A DNA stretch of 6,802 nucleotides from Promethearchaeia archaeon (lineage in GTDB: Archaea; Asgardarchaeota; Lokiarchaeia; Sigyniarchaeales; SOKP01). Of this stretch, positions 1-5,372 are shown piece after piece. The stretch covers positions 1-6,802 of the forward strand of contig JAHQWX010000097.1 of NCBI GenBank assembly GCA_029856375.1, in the 5' to 3' direction. How positions within the stretch are numbered: position 1 is the stretch's first letter; every line of letters begins with the position of its first letter. The notes beneath the pieces were generated by a model that was not told the origin of the DNA, searched no databases, and was given only the letters and a program-made list of their open reading frames with translations. The position numbers and the translations under genes were made by a program.

Positions 1-213
1 GGCTCCAAATATTCCAGTATCAATAAAAAAATCGACAAAGGAGAAGACAGCGTATGCCAATCCTTCCTTCTCTCTGATCTGCTGGAACAGCCGTGAACTC
101 ATTCCGCCTCCCAACAGGGTGTTGAGAATGAGAAGGGGAAATCGCTGGGGTTGTGAATAAGGGAAGCTGCGGGCTCCGATACAGAGGTGCGTCTGGGCGA
201 TTTCCCTTGGATG
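1..213 (-). other. Fragment of M16 family peptidase (processing peptidase-like), in frame with the Lpd frame, partial
   Basis: The last about 70 codons of the minus-strand frame do not resemble a dihydrolipoyl dehydrogenase. They carry the signature of the second half of M16 zinc peptidases (mitochondrial processing peptidase, bacterial YmxG type): QTHLCIGA, then LLGGGMSSRLFQ, then IREKEGLAY, then DTGIFGA at the window edge. In that family this block lies in the non-catalytic C-terminal domain, well inside a protein of about 420 residues, so both its own N-terminus with HxxEH and its tail are missing. By hand count about 51 percent of bases 1-210 are G or C, against roughly 30 to 47 percent in 60-base samples of the adjoining lpd region. 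I infer foreign DNA, probably bacterial, joined at about 205-222. Confidence 0.85.
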
Positions 214-1287
214 GATATCGAAACCTCTAAGACTAGAAAGTGCATTAGCGACAGCGATATCACCTTCATAACTCGCAACATGAGCGAGCATTATACCAGG
301 AATGACATCACCAATAGCATAGATCCCTTTCGCTGATGTCTCTAAAGTTTTTGGATCTACCTTGATTGCACCTCGTTCAATCTCAATCCCTAAATTCTCC
401 AAACCAAGATTTGAAGACATTTTCGCTCTACCGATTGATACTAGGCAATATTCTGCTTCGAAGTACGATTTTTCAGCGGTATCAATTTGATCCCGCGGAA
501 TTGATGCTGAGCACGTTGTAGCTTTTACCCCTGTACCTATATTTTCTACATTTAATACATTTTGACTCTCAAATACTTCGATCCCTAATTTTGAAAACTT
601 TGTTTTTAATTCTTTTACAACCAAAGGCTCTTCTGTTGCTAAAATGGTATCTAAATACTCTAGAATAGTGACCTTCGAACCAAACCTATTGAAAATGTTT
701 GAGAATTCGCAACCAATCACTCCACCACCGATAACTAATAAGCTTCTTGGTACTGTTTTAAAATCTGGGGAGAGAATATCGTCGCTCGTCAAAATTCGTT
801 CGTGATCGATGTTAAATGCTGGGATCATAGCTGGTTGTGCACCGGTAGCGATAATTATTCTTTTCCCTTTAATTATTGTGGTAGAATCGCCACTTTTAAC
901 CGATACATCGTAGCCAGACTCAAAATTCCCTCCGCTTATCGAACCGAAACCGTTATAGATTGCTACCTTCCACATTTTCAGTAAACCTTCAATGCCTTGG
1001 ACTAACTCAGTCACAACTTTATTTTTTCTTTCAACTGCTTTTCCAAAGTCTAAAGAGACTCCGCCAATATTTATCCCGAATTCACTGGCTTTTTCGTGAA
1101 TGTTTTCAGCTAATTTAGCAGAAGCATACAATGCTTTTGTAGGAATGCAACCCACATTGAGACATGTCCCACCCAGTTTATTTTTCTCGACAATTCCCAC
1201 CTTTGCTCCGTATTGAGATGCTCTTATTGCCGTATGATAACCACCTGGACCTCCTCCAATAACAATAATGTCAAAAATTTCGCTCAA
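1..1287 (-). CDS. lpdA: Dihydrolipoyl dehydrogenase, C-terminus replaced by M16 peptidase sequence (chimeric open frame, runs off window)
   Basis: Flavoprotein that reoxidises dihydrolipoyl groups of 2-oxoacid dehydrogenase or glycine cleavage complexes with NAD+. The frame starts at a TTG (1285-1287) with AGGGAG at 1298-1303 ten bases upstream; no better start lies between it and an upstream stop. Visible in order: FAD site GGGPGGY (residues 11-17), redox disulfide CLNVGC (Cys42, Cys47), NAD site GGGVIG (187-192), and the second FAD motif AIGD followed by AHVASYEG (324-342). The family is usually about 460 residues. Here the lipoyl dehydrogenase part stops near residue 356-360, so the dimer-interface domain with the catalytic His-Glu pair is absent. 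The remaining about 70 codons encode part of an M16 protein and stay in frame to base 1. The product would not be a working dehydrogenase. Identity of the first 355 residues is very secure; the whole frame is probably an artefact of joining. Confidence 0.9.
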   Translation of the reverse strand, partial: MSEIFDIIVIGGGPGGYHTAIRASQYGAKVGIVEKNKLGGTCLNVGCIPTKALYASAKLAENIHEKASEFGINIGGVSLDFGKAVERKNKVVTELVQGIEGLLKMWKVAIYNGFGSISGGNFESGYDVSVKSGDSTTIIKGKRIIIATGAQPAMIPAFNIDHERILTSDDILSPDFKTVPRSLLVIGGGVIGCEFSNIFNRFGSKVTILEYLDTILATEEPLVVKELKTKFSKLGIEVFESQNVLNVENIGTGVKATTCSASIPRDQIDTAEKSYFEAEYCLVSIGRAKMSSNLGLENLGIEIERGAIKVDPKTLETSAKGIYAIGDVIPGIMLAHVASYEGDIAVANALSSLRGFDIHPREIAQTHLCIGARSFPYSQPQRFPLLILNTLLGGGMSSRLFQQIREKEGLAYAVFSFVDFFIDTGIFGA

Positions 1288-1297
1288 TTTTAACAGA

Positions 1298-1337
1298 CTC
1301 CCTACTGCGATCAGATAATTATTTTATGCATTATACG
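1298..1337 (-). promoter_or_regulatory. Promoter and ribosome binding site of the lpd gene
   Basis: Read on the minus strand, AT-rich TATA-like elements (CGTATAATGC at 1327-1336 and CATAAAATAA at 1319-1328) precede AGGGAG (1298-1303), which sits ten bases before the TTG start. A transcript beginning about 25 bases after the box would have only a very short leader, so the exact box is uncertain. Confidence 0.4.
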
Positions 1338-1433
1338 AGTAAGAATATTGAATAAATAATAAATTCTACCAATTTCACTAATAACGCTAATAAATTTTAA
1401 TATAGTAAGAGGAAAACTTAGTATTCATGCATT

Positions 1434-1486
1434 AATTTGATCAATTTTAAAAGAATTATAAGAGAGATATTGTTAAATTTGATCAA
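1434..1486. repeat. Two direct copies of AATTTGATCAA, 42 bases apart
   Basis: AATTTGATCAA occurs at 1434-1444 and again at 1476-1486 in the 206-base gap between the GTPase stop and the lpd start. Each copy contains the perfect 8-base palindrome TTGATCAA, and the 42-base period is about four helical turns. It could be a paired operator upstream of lpd, or coincidence in AT-rich DNA; another TTGATCAA lies inside the glutaredoxin gene near 3385. The rest of this gap shows no gene. Confidence 0.3.
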
Positions 1487-1493
1487 AGAAAAT

Positions 1494-2528
1494 TTATATC
1501 ATCTGTTTAACCAACCATCTTAGCGCGTTCATGTTTGCTTCTTTATCGTCCTTCACATTTATAATAAAGTATTTCAGGTCAATTCCATCTTTTTGGAATC
1601 CTTCTAAGTAAAAGTAGTTATCAAATGGATTTTCTTTTATCGGTTGTCCATTTTCTATTTTATTACCGATAATAATAAGAGGAATATTTCTATTTTCTTC
1701 CTCTATAAATTTTTTAATCACATTTTCAAATTGGTTAACCGCCTCGTTAATCGTAACTTGATCAGTTACATCAAAAATTAAAATAAAACCATTGGAGTTT
1801 TTTATACACCCCCCATAATTATGACATTCCGTACATTCAAAATCGCGTTCAATGCAATCGTATGTTAAGATAACCATATTACCAATAACAGATTCAAATA
1901 AGACTGTTGGTAAATCGTTATTTCTCTGATTTTTAAATTGAGATTCTTCAAGATTATGTAAAAAAAGAGTTTTTCCAGCACTTCTAGGTCCGAAAATAAA
2001 GATTTTTTTGTAATTTGATTCTTTTAAAGACATAGTATCGAATTGATCGCCGTAGAATATCTTTTCTTTAAAATCCCTAAATAGATTTATAAATTTTTGA
2101 CGAACTTCTTCGATTTTACCGGCTATTTCAAAATATTCGGTATTATTCGATCTACCAGAACGCAATAATAAGGGAAGATCTTTAATTTCTTTCAATTTAG
2201 AAGCGAATTCCTCAAGAAGCGGGGTTTTTGATTCCAAATAGTTAAAGACATCAACAATTTCCTTTTTAAAGTACGCAGCTTTAATCAAGTAAGAGATCAT
2301 TAACATATCTTGCCCTCCACGGGCTTCAGATGATGTAATATAAAAGATATAATTATTTGTTTGATACTTCCTGAACGCAAAAACGAAATTACCTTCTTCT
2401 TCGGTAAAATCGAGAATTCTCTCTAAATTAGGCGGATCCGATTCTTCAGCCAAACTTGTATTTTCGTGAAATACCTTCGGACCCAAAATTTCATCGAAAT
2501 ATGATATGCAAAGAAACTCTTGTGGCAT
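1494..2528 (-). CDS. Longin-like domain fused to a divergent Ras/Arf-like small GTPase
   Basis: Probable GTP-binding signalling or membrane-associated regulator of 344 residues. Residues about 3-100 look like a longin/roadblock-type alpha-beta domain: an opening strand FLCISYFDEILGPKV, further strands around 47-66, and a long helix around 72-99. A helical, charged linker (about 101-172) follows. The GTPase domain (about 173-344) has a clear P-loop GPRSAGKT (180-187), a switch I threonine candidate T208 in LPTVL, strand FILIFDVTD (248-256) and a G4-like NKIE (289-292). The usual DxxGQ switch II is not present; after YD (223-224) come Cys225, Cys232, Cys235, His236 and Cys241. The ATG directly follows an in-frame TAG, so the start is firm, and there is no Shine-Dalgarno. 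It is transcribed divergently from the HEAT gene. Such long GTPases with longin modules are abundant in Asgard archaea, which is why I favour that origin. Function and partner are unknown. Confidence 0.85.
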   Translation of the reverse strand: MPQEFLCISYFDEILGPKVFHENTSLAEESDPPNLERILDFTEEEGNFVFAFRKYQTNNYIFYITSSEARGGQDMLMISYLIKAAYFKKEIVDVFNYLESKTPLLEEFASKLKEIKDLPLLLRSGRSNNTEYFEIAGKIEEVRQKFINLFRDFKEKIFYGDQFDTMSLKESNYKKIFIFGPRSAGKTLFLHNLEESQFKNQRNNDLPTVLFESVIGNMVILTYDCIERDFECTECHNYGGCIKNSNGFILIFDVTDQVTINEAVNQFENVIKKFIEEENRNIPLIIIGNKIENGQPIKENPFDNYFYLEGFQKDGIDLKYFIINVKDDKEANMNALRWLVKQMI

Positions 2529-2572
2529 CTATTTTTCAATAACTTTTAACCCTTATTTATTGTTTTTATTAC

Positions 2573-2584
2573 TTTTATATAAAA
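2573..2584 (-). promoter_or_regulatory. Archaeal TATA box for the longin-GTPase gene
   Basis: On the minus strand TTTTATATAAAAG lies about 50 bases before the ATG at 2528. Transcription would begin near 2550 and give a leader of about 20 bases without a Shine-Dalgarno. The element is nearly self-complementary, so its direction is inferred from the genes around it. Confidence 0.5.
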
Positions 2585-2633
2585 TTGAGTGAAATTAATT
2601 ATAGATTGTATGTAAATGGCTGTAAGATCTATA

Positions 2634-2644
2634 TTTTATAAAAA
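2634..2644 (+). promoter_or_regulatory. Archaeal TATA box for the HEAT-repeat gene
   Basis: TTTTATAAAAA about 43 bases before the ATG at 2682 predicts a start of transcription near 2665 and a leader of under 20 bases. No convincing Shine-Dalgarno precedes the ATG, so initiation on a short or nearly leaderless transcript is likely. Confidence 0.5.
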
Positions 2645-2681
2645 TCAAGTTCTTATTTGTTTAAATCATAAATGAATTGAA

Positions 2682-3146
2682 ATGAGTGATAATTCGCGCG
2701 ATAAAGACTATAATGAAAATCTCGCAAAGTTGTTTCGTGCTGAAAACTGGGAAGAACGAGCTGAAGCTGCAAGAAATTTAGGATATATAAGAGATGGACG
2801 AGCGGTAAATTTACTTGTGAAAGCGCTTAAAAACGAGAAAGATGAAACGGTGAAAGACCGCATTATCGAAGCAATGGGGCGGATTGGACACCCTAAAGCG
2901 ACAATGAGCATAGTAGAAATTTTGAAACAAGAGTTAGATAAAGATCTTGCAGATAAAAGCAGGTTATTTTATATTATAGAAAGTTTGATGAAAATAGGAG
3001 ATAAACGCGCGTTAGAGCATTTAGGAATACTTCTCACTTCTTGCGATGCGGATATAAAAAGCTTAGCAGAAGAAGCTTTTGAATGTATTGACCCCAATTG
3101 GCAAGAGAATTTAAAGAAAGAGAGATTAGAGAAAAAAGTTTCTTAA
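2682..3146 (+). CDS. HEAT-repeat protein (PBS-lyase-type HEAT repeats)
   Basis: A small all-helical scaffold protein of 154 residues, acting presumably by protein-protein contact; no catalytic residues are seen. Three to four HEAT units are readable: about 23-51 (WEERAEAARNLGYI, then RAVNLLVKAL), about 55-83 (VKDRIIEAMGRIG, then KATMSIVEIL), about 89-120 (a divergent unit with IIESLMKIGDKRALEHL) and a half unit at 123-138. The repeated pattern of an arginine or lysine rich first helix, an alanine-leucine pair, G.I and a following DxRA or PKA turn is typical of the PBS-lyase HEAT class. The tail (141-154) is highly charged. An earlier ATG at 2673 runs into a stop after two codons, fixing the start at 2682. 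It faces away from the longin-GTPase gene; a functional link between the two is only a guess. Confidence 0.85.
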   Translation: MSDNSRDKDYNENLAKLFRAENWEERAEAARNLGYIRDGRAVNLLVKALKNEKDETVKDRIIEAMGRIGHPKATMSIVEILKQELDKDLADKSRLFYIIESLMKIGDKRALEHLGILLTSCDADIKSLAEEAFECIDPNWQENLKKERLEKKVS

Positions 3147-3147
3147 A

Positions 3148-3157
3148 TTTATAAAAA
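3148..3157 (+). promoter_or_regulatory. TATA box for the glutaredoxin-FTR unit
   Basis: TTTATAAAAA begins right after the HEAT gene stop, about 60 bases before the glutaredoxin ATG, predicting transcription from about 3178 and a leader of about 35 bases that carries the GGGTGAT ribosome site (3199-3205, eight bases before the ATG). Confidence 0.5.
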
Positions 3158-3213
3158 AAACAAAATCACTTATTTTAACCAAGAATTAAACTATTATTGG
3201 GTGATTCGAAATA

Positions 3214-3543
3214 ATGATCGACGACGAGTTAATTTTTGATTTTTGTAAAGTAGAATTTAAGTTTAAAAAAGGAGAAAACAGTAAGCAAAAGATTACGCTA
3301 TTTGCTCTGAGTACTTGTATGTGGTGTAAAAAATGTAAGAAGTGGTTGGATGAGCGAGGCATAGAATATAGATATATCGATGTTGATCAAATAAAATCTG
3401 AAACAAAAGCTGAAATAATTAAGTGTTTAAGAACGAACTATAACGGGAGAATTTCGTATCCTTTTCTTATCGTAGATGGTGAAGCTGTGGTGGGGTACGA
3501 TCCCAGCAAATACGAGAAATTAATTAAAACTGGAGGAAACTAA
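3214..3543 (+). CDS. Glutaredoxin-like thiol-disulfide protein (CxxC active site)
   Basis: Cytosolic dithiol carrier of 109 residues with a thioredoxin fold. After a 24-residue N-terminal extension comes strand ITLFAL, the redox site CMWC (Cys35, Cys38) and then a third cysteine, Cys41, giving CMWCKKC. The cis-proline loop is SYPFLIVDG (Pro83), followed by VVGYDP (93-97), which matches the glutaredoxin family end of the fold; an ordinary glutaredoxin is 75 to 90 residues. An additional Cys11 lies in the extension and Cys71 in a middle helix. The start has GGGTGAT eight bases upstream. The stop is one base from the ATG of the ferredoxin-thioredoxin reductase gene, and GGAGG for that gene lies inside this one, so the two are almost surely co-translated. 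The likely role is as the dithiol substrate that the reductase recharges. A glutathione partner is doubtful in archaea. Confidence 0.9.
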   Translation: MIDDELIFDFCKVEFKFKKGENSKQKITLFALSTCMWCKKCKKWLDERGIEYRYIDVDQIKSETKAEIIKCLRTNYNGRISYPFLIVDGEAVVGYDPSKYEKLIKTGGN

Positions 3544-3544
3544 G

Positions 3545-3910
3545 ATGGATCTAAAAACAAAAGAAGGGATGATACAGTATTGTAAGCAGGTCGCTGAAAA
3601 AAATTATTGGATATTGAATAAAGACGAAGAAACATTCAATTCGTTGATAGATGGCTTATTAGCAAACAAAATTCGATTTGAGTATCAATCGTGTCCTTGT
3701 AGGTTAGCTTCGGGAAAACGAGATTTGGATCGAGATTTAATTTGCCCTTGCGAGTACGCGCCTTTAGATGTTAAAGAATTTGGCGCGTGTTATTGTAATC
3801 TTTATATGGCTCAAAATTTCTACGAGAAAGGAGTAGATTTTGTTAGCATCCCAGAAAGAAGACCTCTCGAACTAGAAAAAAAAGTTATGGAATTTCTCGG
3901 GATCGAATAA
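3545..3910 (+). CDS. ftrB: Ferredoxin:thioredoxin reductase, catalytic (beta) subunit
   Basis: A 121-residue iron-sulfur disulfide reductase that takes single electrons from ferredoxin through a [4Fe-4S] cluster to cleave a protein disulfide. The hallmark cysteines are in three CxC pairs: Cys50/Cys52 in CPCR, Cys67/Cys69 in CPC, and Cys82/Cys84 in CYC. By the family model Cys50, 67, 69 and 82 bind the cluster, and Cys52 with Cys84 forms the redox-active disulfide. Plant and cyanobacterial enzymes have CHC at the last pair, where the histidine helps catalysis; here it is tyrosine. GGAGG (3532-3536) sits eight bases before the ATG. No variable (alpha) subunit gene is nearby, as is usual for archaeal and anaerobic bacterial forms. 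The adjacent glutaredoxin-like protein is the probable substrate. Confidence 0.93.
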   Translation: MDLKTKEGMIQYCKQVAEKNYWILNKDEETFNSLIDGLLANKIRFEYQSCPCRLASGKRDLDRDLICPCEYAPLDVKEFGACYCNLYMAQNFYEKGVDFVSIPERRPLELEKKVMEFLGIE

Positions 3911-3962
3911 CATAAAAAGAGTTCTTTTATTCTTAAATCCCACTTATCCTTTTTAACTTAAA

Positions 3963-3970
3963 TTTTATAA
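3963..3970 (+). promoter_or_regulatory. TATA box for the tandem ferritin-like gene
   Basis: TTTTATAA predicts transcription from about 3993. This lies downstream of the TTG at 3990 and supports initiation at the ATG at 4044, which has AAGGA (4032-4036) seven bases upstream. A weak T-rich stretch at 3950-3954 just before may end the preceding unit. Confidence 0.5.
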
Positions 3971-4043
3971 GCAAAAACAATAAAAATCCTTGAATTCAAT
4001 TTTCCTTAGTTCATTATTTAAAGAACAAAACAAGGAAATTCAA

Positions 4044-5024
4044 ATGATTGTTAAAACAACACCAGAATATTTAGATCTTTTAAATAGGGCTGCCGCGCGT
4101 GAAATTCAAGTTTCCGCACAGTATATGCTACAACACACTAAAATGGACAAATTATCGCGCAAAGTTATTGCTGAAAATATTCTTCTAGACGAGACCACAT
4201 ATGATGCGTTTGGAAAACTGTTGAAAGACTTCGCCATTCAGGAAATGAAACATTTAGGAGCCATTTTTGAGCGAATTTATGTATTAGGTGGTAATGCAAC
4301 AACAAAACCAGATAAAATTACTATTGGTGATTCAATTAAGGAATTCGCAGAGTTAGGGTATAAAGCTGAAGAAGAAGCACTCGAGCTTTATCGACAAGTT
4401 ATTGAGGCGGCTAAAAATATTGGAGATCGCGAAACCTGGCAGATGTTTTCTAAGATTTATAGCGATGAGGAGGAACATTTACTCGCTTTCGAAGAGTATT
4501 TAGAAATAGAAAAAGAGCCAGACTTAGGCGAAACTCCTGAATCAGAGTGGAGATCGATCTTCAATCCGGATTATATTGCGCTCCTTAATAAAGCTCTTGC
4601 AAGCGAGATCTCAGCAATTATTCAATATACGAATCAACACGAGAAAGCCGATGGACTTGATAAAATGAGAAGAAAAAAAACAGCGCTGGAAGTAATCTCC
4701 GATAAGAATAAAGCTAGTGTCGTTTCAAAGATGCTGAAAGAAGTTTTTTTACAAGAGATGGAACATATGGAAAAAATCGCAGAAAGAATTTACGAAATTG
4801 ATAGAGAAGCGCTTGCAACAGTTGATCCCCTCCCCGAAATAGGCAATTCTGTGGAGGACTTCATTAAACTTGATCGAGATGCAGAGAATTACGCTATTGT
4901 TCTATATAGAAAAGTTATAGAAGAAGCAACGAAACTTGGCGATATTAAAACCAAAAAAATGTTTGAAAATATAATTCAAGAGGAAGAAGAACATTATTGG
5001 ATGTTCGACGATTTCTTGCCCTAA
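4044..5024 (+). CDS. Tandem bacterioferritin-like diiron protein (two fused four-helix domains)
   Basis: Probable ferroxidase or iron-handling protein of 326 residues made of two homologous ferritin-like four-helix bundles, about 1-155 and 171-326. Each half holds the full bacterioferritin-type set of iron ligands: Glu20, Glu67-x-x-His70, Glu109, Glu142-x-x-His145 in the first, and Glu188, Glu238-x-x-His241, Glu281, Glu314-x-x-His317 in the second. Helix B to D spacing (42 and 33 residues) is that of bacterioferritin; the A to B connection is 12 to 17 residues longer in both halves. A methionine follows the helix B glutamate in both (Met68, Met239), the place of the bacterioferritin haem ligand, though haem binding cannot be claimed from this. 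The frame is open from a TTG at 3990, but the ribosome site and TATA box favour 4044. Bacterioferritins are normally single-domain, so the fusion is unusual. Confidence 0.85.
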   Translation: MIVKTTPEYLDLLNRAAAREIQVSAQYMLQHTKMDKLSRKVIAENILLDETTYDAFGKLLKDFAIQEMKHLGAIFERIYVLGGNATTKPDKITIGDSIKEFAELGYKAEEEALELYRQVIEAAKNIGDRETWQMFSKIYSDEEEHLLAFEEYLEIEKEPDLGETPESEWRSIFNPDYIALLNKALASEISAIIQYTNQHEKADGLDKMRRKKTALEVISDKNKASVVSKMLKEVFLQEMEHMEKIAERIYEIDREALATVDPLPEIGNSVEDFIKLDRDAENYAIVLYRKVIEEATKLGDIKTKKMFENIIQEEEEHYWMFDDFLP

Positions 5025-5040
5025 AATCTAAAATACAACC

Positions 5041-5048
5041 TTTTTTTT
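5041..5048 (+). terminator. T-run terminator after the tandem ferritin gene
   Basis: Eight consecutive T residues begin 17 bases after the stop, with no strong hairpin in front, as expected for archaeal intrinsic termination. Confidence 0.5.
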
Positions 5049-5104
5049 CCTATTTTATTTTTATTAACATCAACTTTTTATTTATTCTATACCCTTTGAT
5101 ACTC

Positions 5105-5260
5105 ATGAGTAACAAAGAAATGACAGATGAGGAATTAGAAGAAGAATTAGAAAAGGCCTGGAAAGCGAGTGAAGCACAGAAAGATCAATGTGGTACTGCT
5201 CTTCCTTCAAGCAGAGAGACGGGAGTTCAAAGGGACAATGTTAAAACAAAAGATGATTAA
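5105..5260 (+). CDS. Small acidic protein of unknown function (51 residues)
   Basis: Not recognised. The frame is open from an ATG at 4997 inside the ferritin gene, but that extension is a T-rich artefact. The ATG at 5105 is the sensible start: it follows a T run and an AT-rich TATA-like stretch (5075-5086) about 25 bases upstream, consistent with a leaderless transcript, and no Shine-Dalgarno is visible. Residues 5-25 form a strongly acidic predicted helix (MTDEELEEELEKAWKASEA); residues 26-51 are polar, contain a single cysteine (Cys30) and look disordered. A T10 run directly after the stop marks the end of the transcript, which argues for a real short gene flanked by terminators on both sides. 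It may be an accessory to the neighbouring ferritin, but nothing in the sequence shows that. Confidence 0.5.
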   Translation: MSNKEMTDEELEEELEKAWKASEAQKDQCGTALPSSRETGVQRDNVKTKDD

Positions 5261-5263
5261 AAC

Positions 5264-5273
5264 TTTTTTTTTT
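5264..5273 (+). terminator. T-run terminator after the small acidic gene
   Basis: Ten consecutive T residues start four bases after the stop codon, with no hairpin needed; typical of archaeal intrinsic terminators. Confidence 0.55.
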
Positions 5274-5298
5274 ATATCTTTACCTTTTTGAAAAAAAA

Positions 5299-5307
5299 TT
5301 TATATAA
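5299..5307 (+). promoter_or_regulatory. Strong archaeal TATA box (with A-rich BRE) for the membrane protein gene
   Basis: An A8 run (BRE-like) followed by TTTATATAA predicts transcription near 5328. The leader carries GAGGG at 5358-5362, ten bases before the ATG at 5373 but only one base before the ATG at 5364. This favours 5373; the rubrerythrin gene uses the same GAGGG with ten-base spacing. Confidence 0.6.
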
Positions 5308-5372
5308 GTTAACACGCTTAGTAAGAAATGTATTATAAAAAATAATACATATTCAAAGAGGGCATGTTGAAA

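Noticed and set aside
99..281. Minus-strand 60-residue frame
   Set aside because: It lies in another frame over the M16/Lpd coding sequence and has no family features.
802..984. Plus-strand 60-residue frame
   Set aside because: It is antisense to the NAD-domain part of the well supported lpd gene.
1..1287. A natural fusion enzyme of dihydrolipoyl dehydrogenase with an M16 peptidase
   Set aside because: Both partners are cut inside conserved domains and base composition shifts at the join, so a working fusion protein is not credible.
2708..2911. Minus-strand 67-residue frame
   Set aside because: It is antisense to the HEAT-repeat gene; its serine- and phenylalanine-rich composition is that of a complementary-strand shadow.
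3914..3927. AAAAGA/TCTTTT inverted repeat after the FTR gene as a terminator hairpin
   Set aside because: The loop would be only two bases, and the arms are weak A-T pairs; the later T run at 3950-3954 is at best marginal.
3990..4043. Extended start of the tandem ferritin gene at TTG
   Set aside because: The TATA box places transcription at or after this codon, and AAGGA precedes the ATG at 4044; the extra residues do not resemble the ferritin fold.
4997..5104. Longer version of the small acidic protein starting inside the ferritin gene
   Set aside because: The extra 36 residues come from ferritin coding sequence and a T-rich terminator and promoter region; the ATG at 5105 is better placed.
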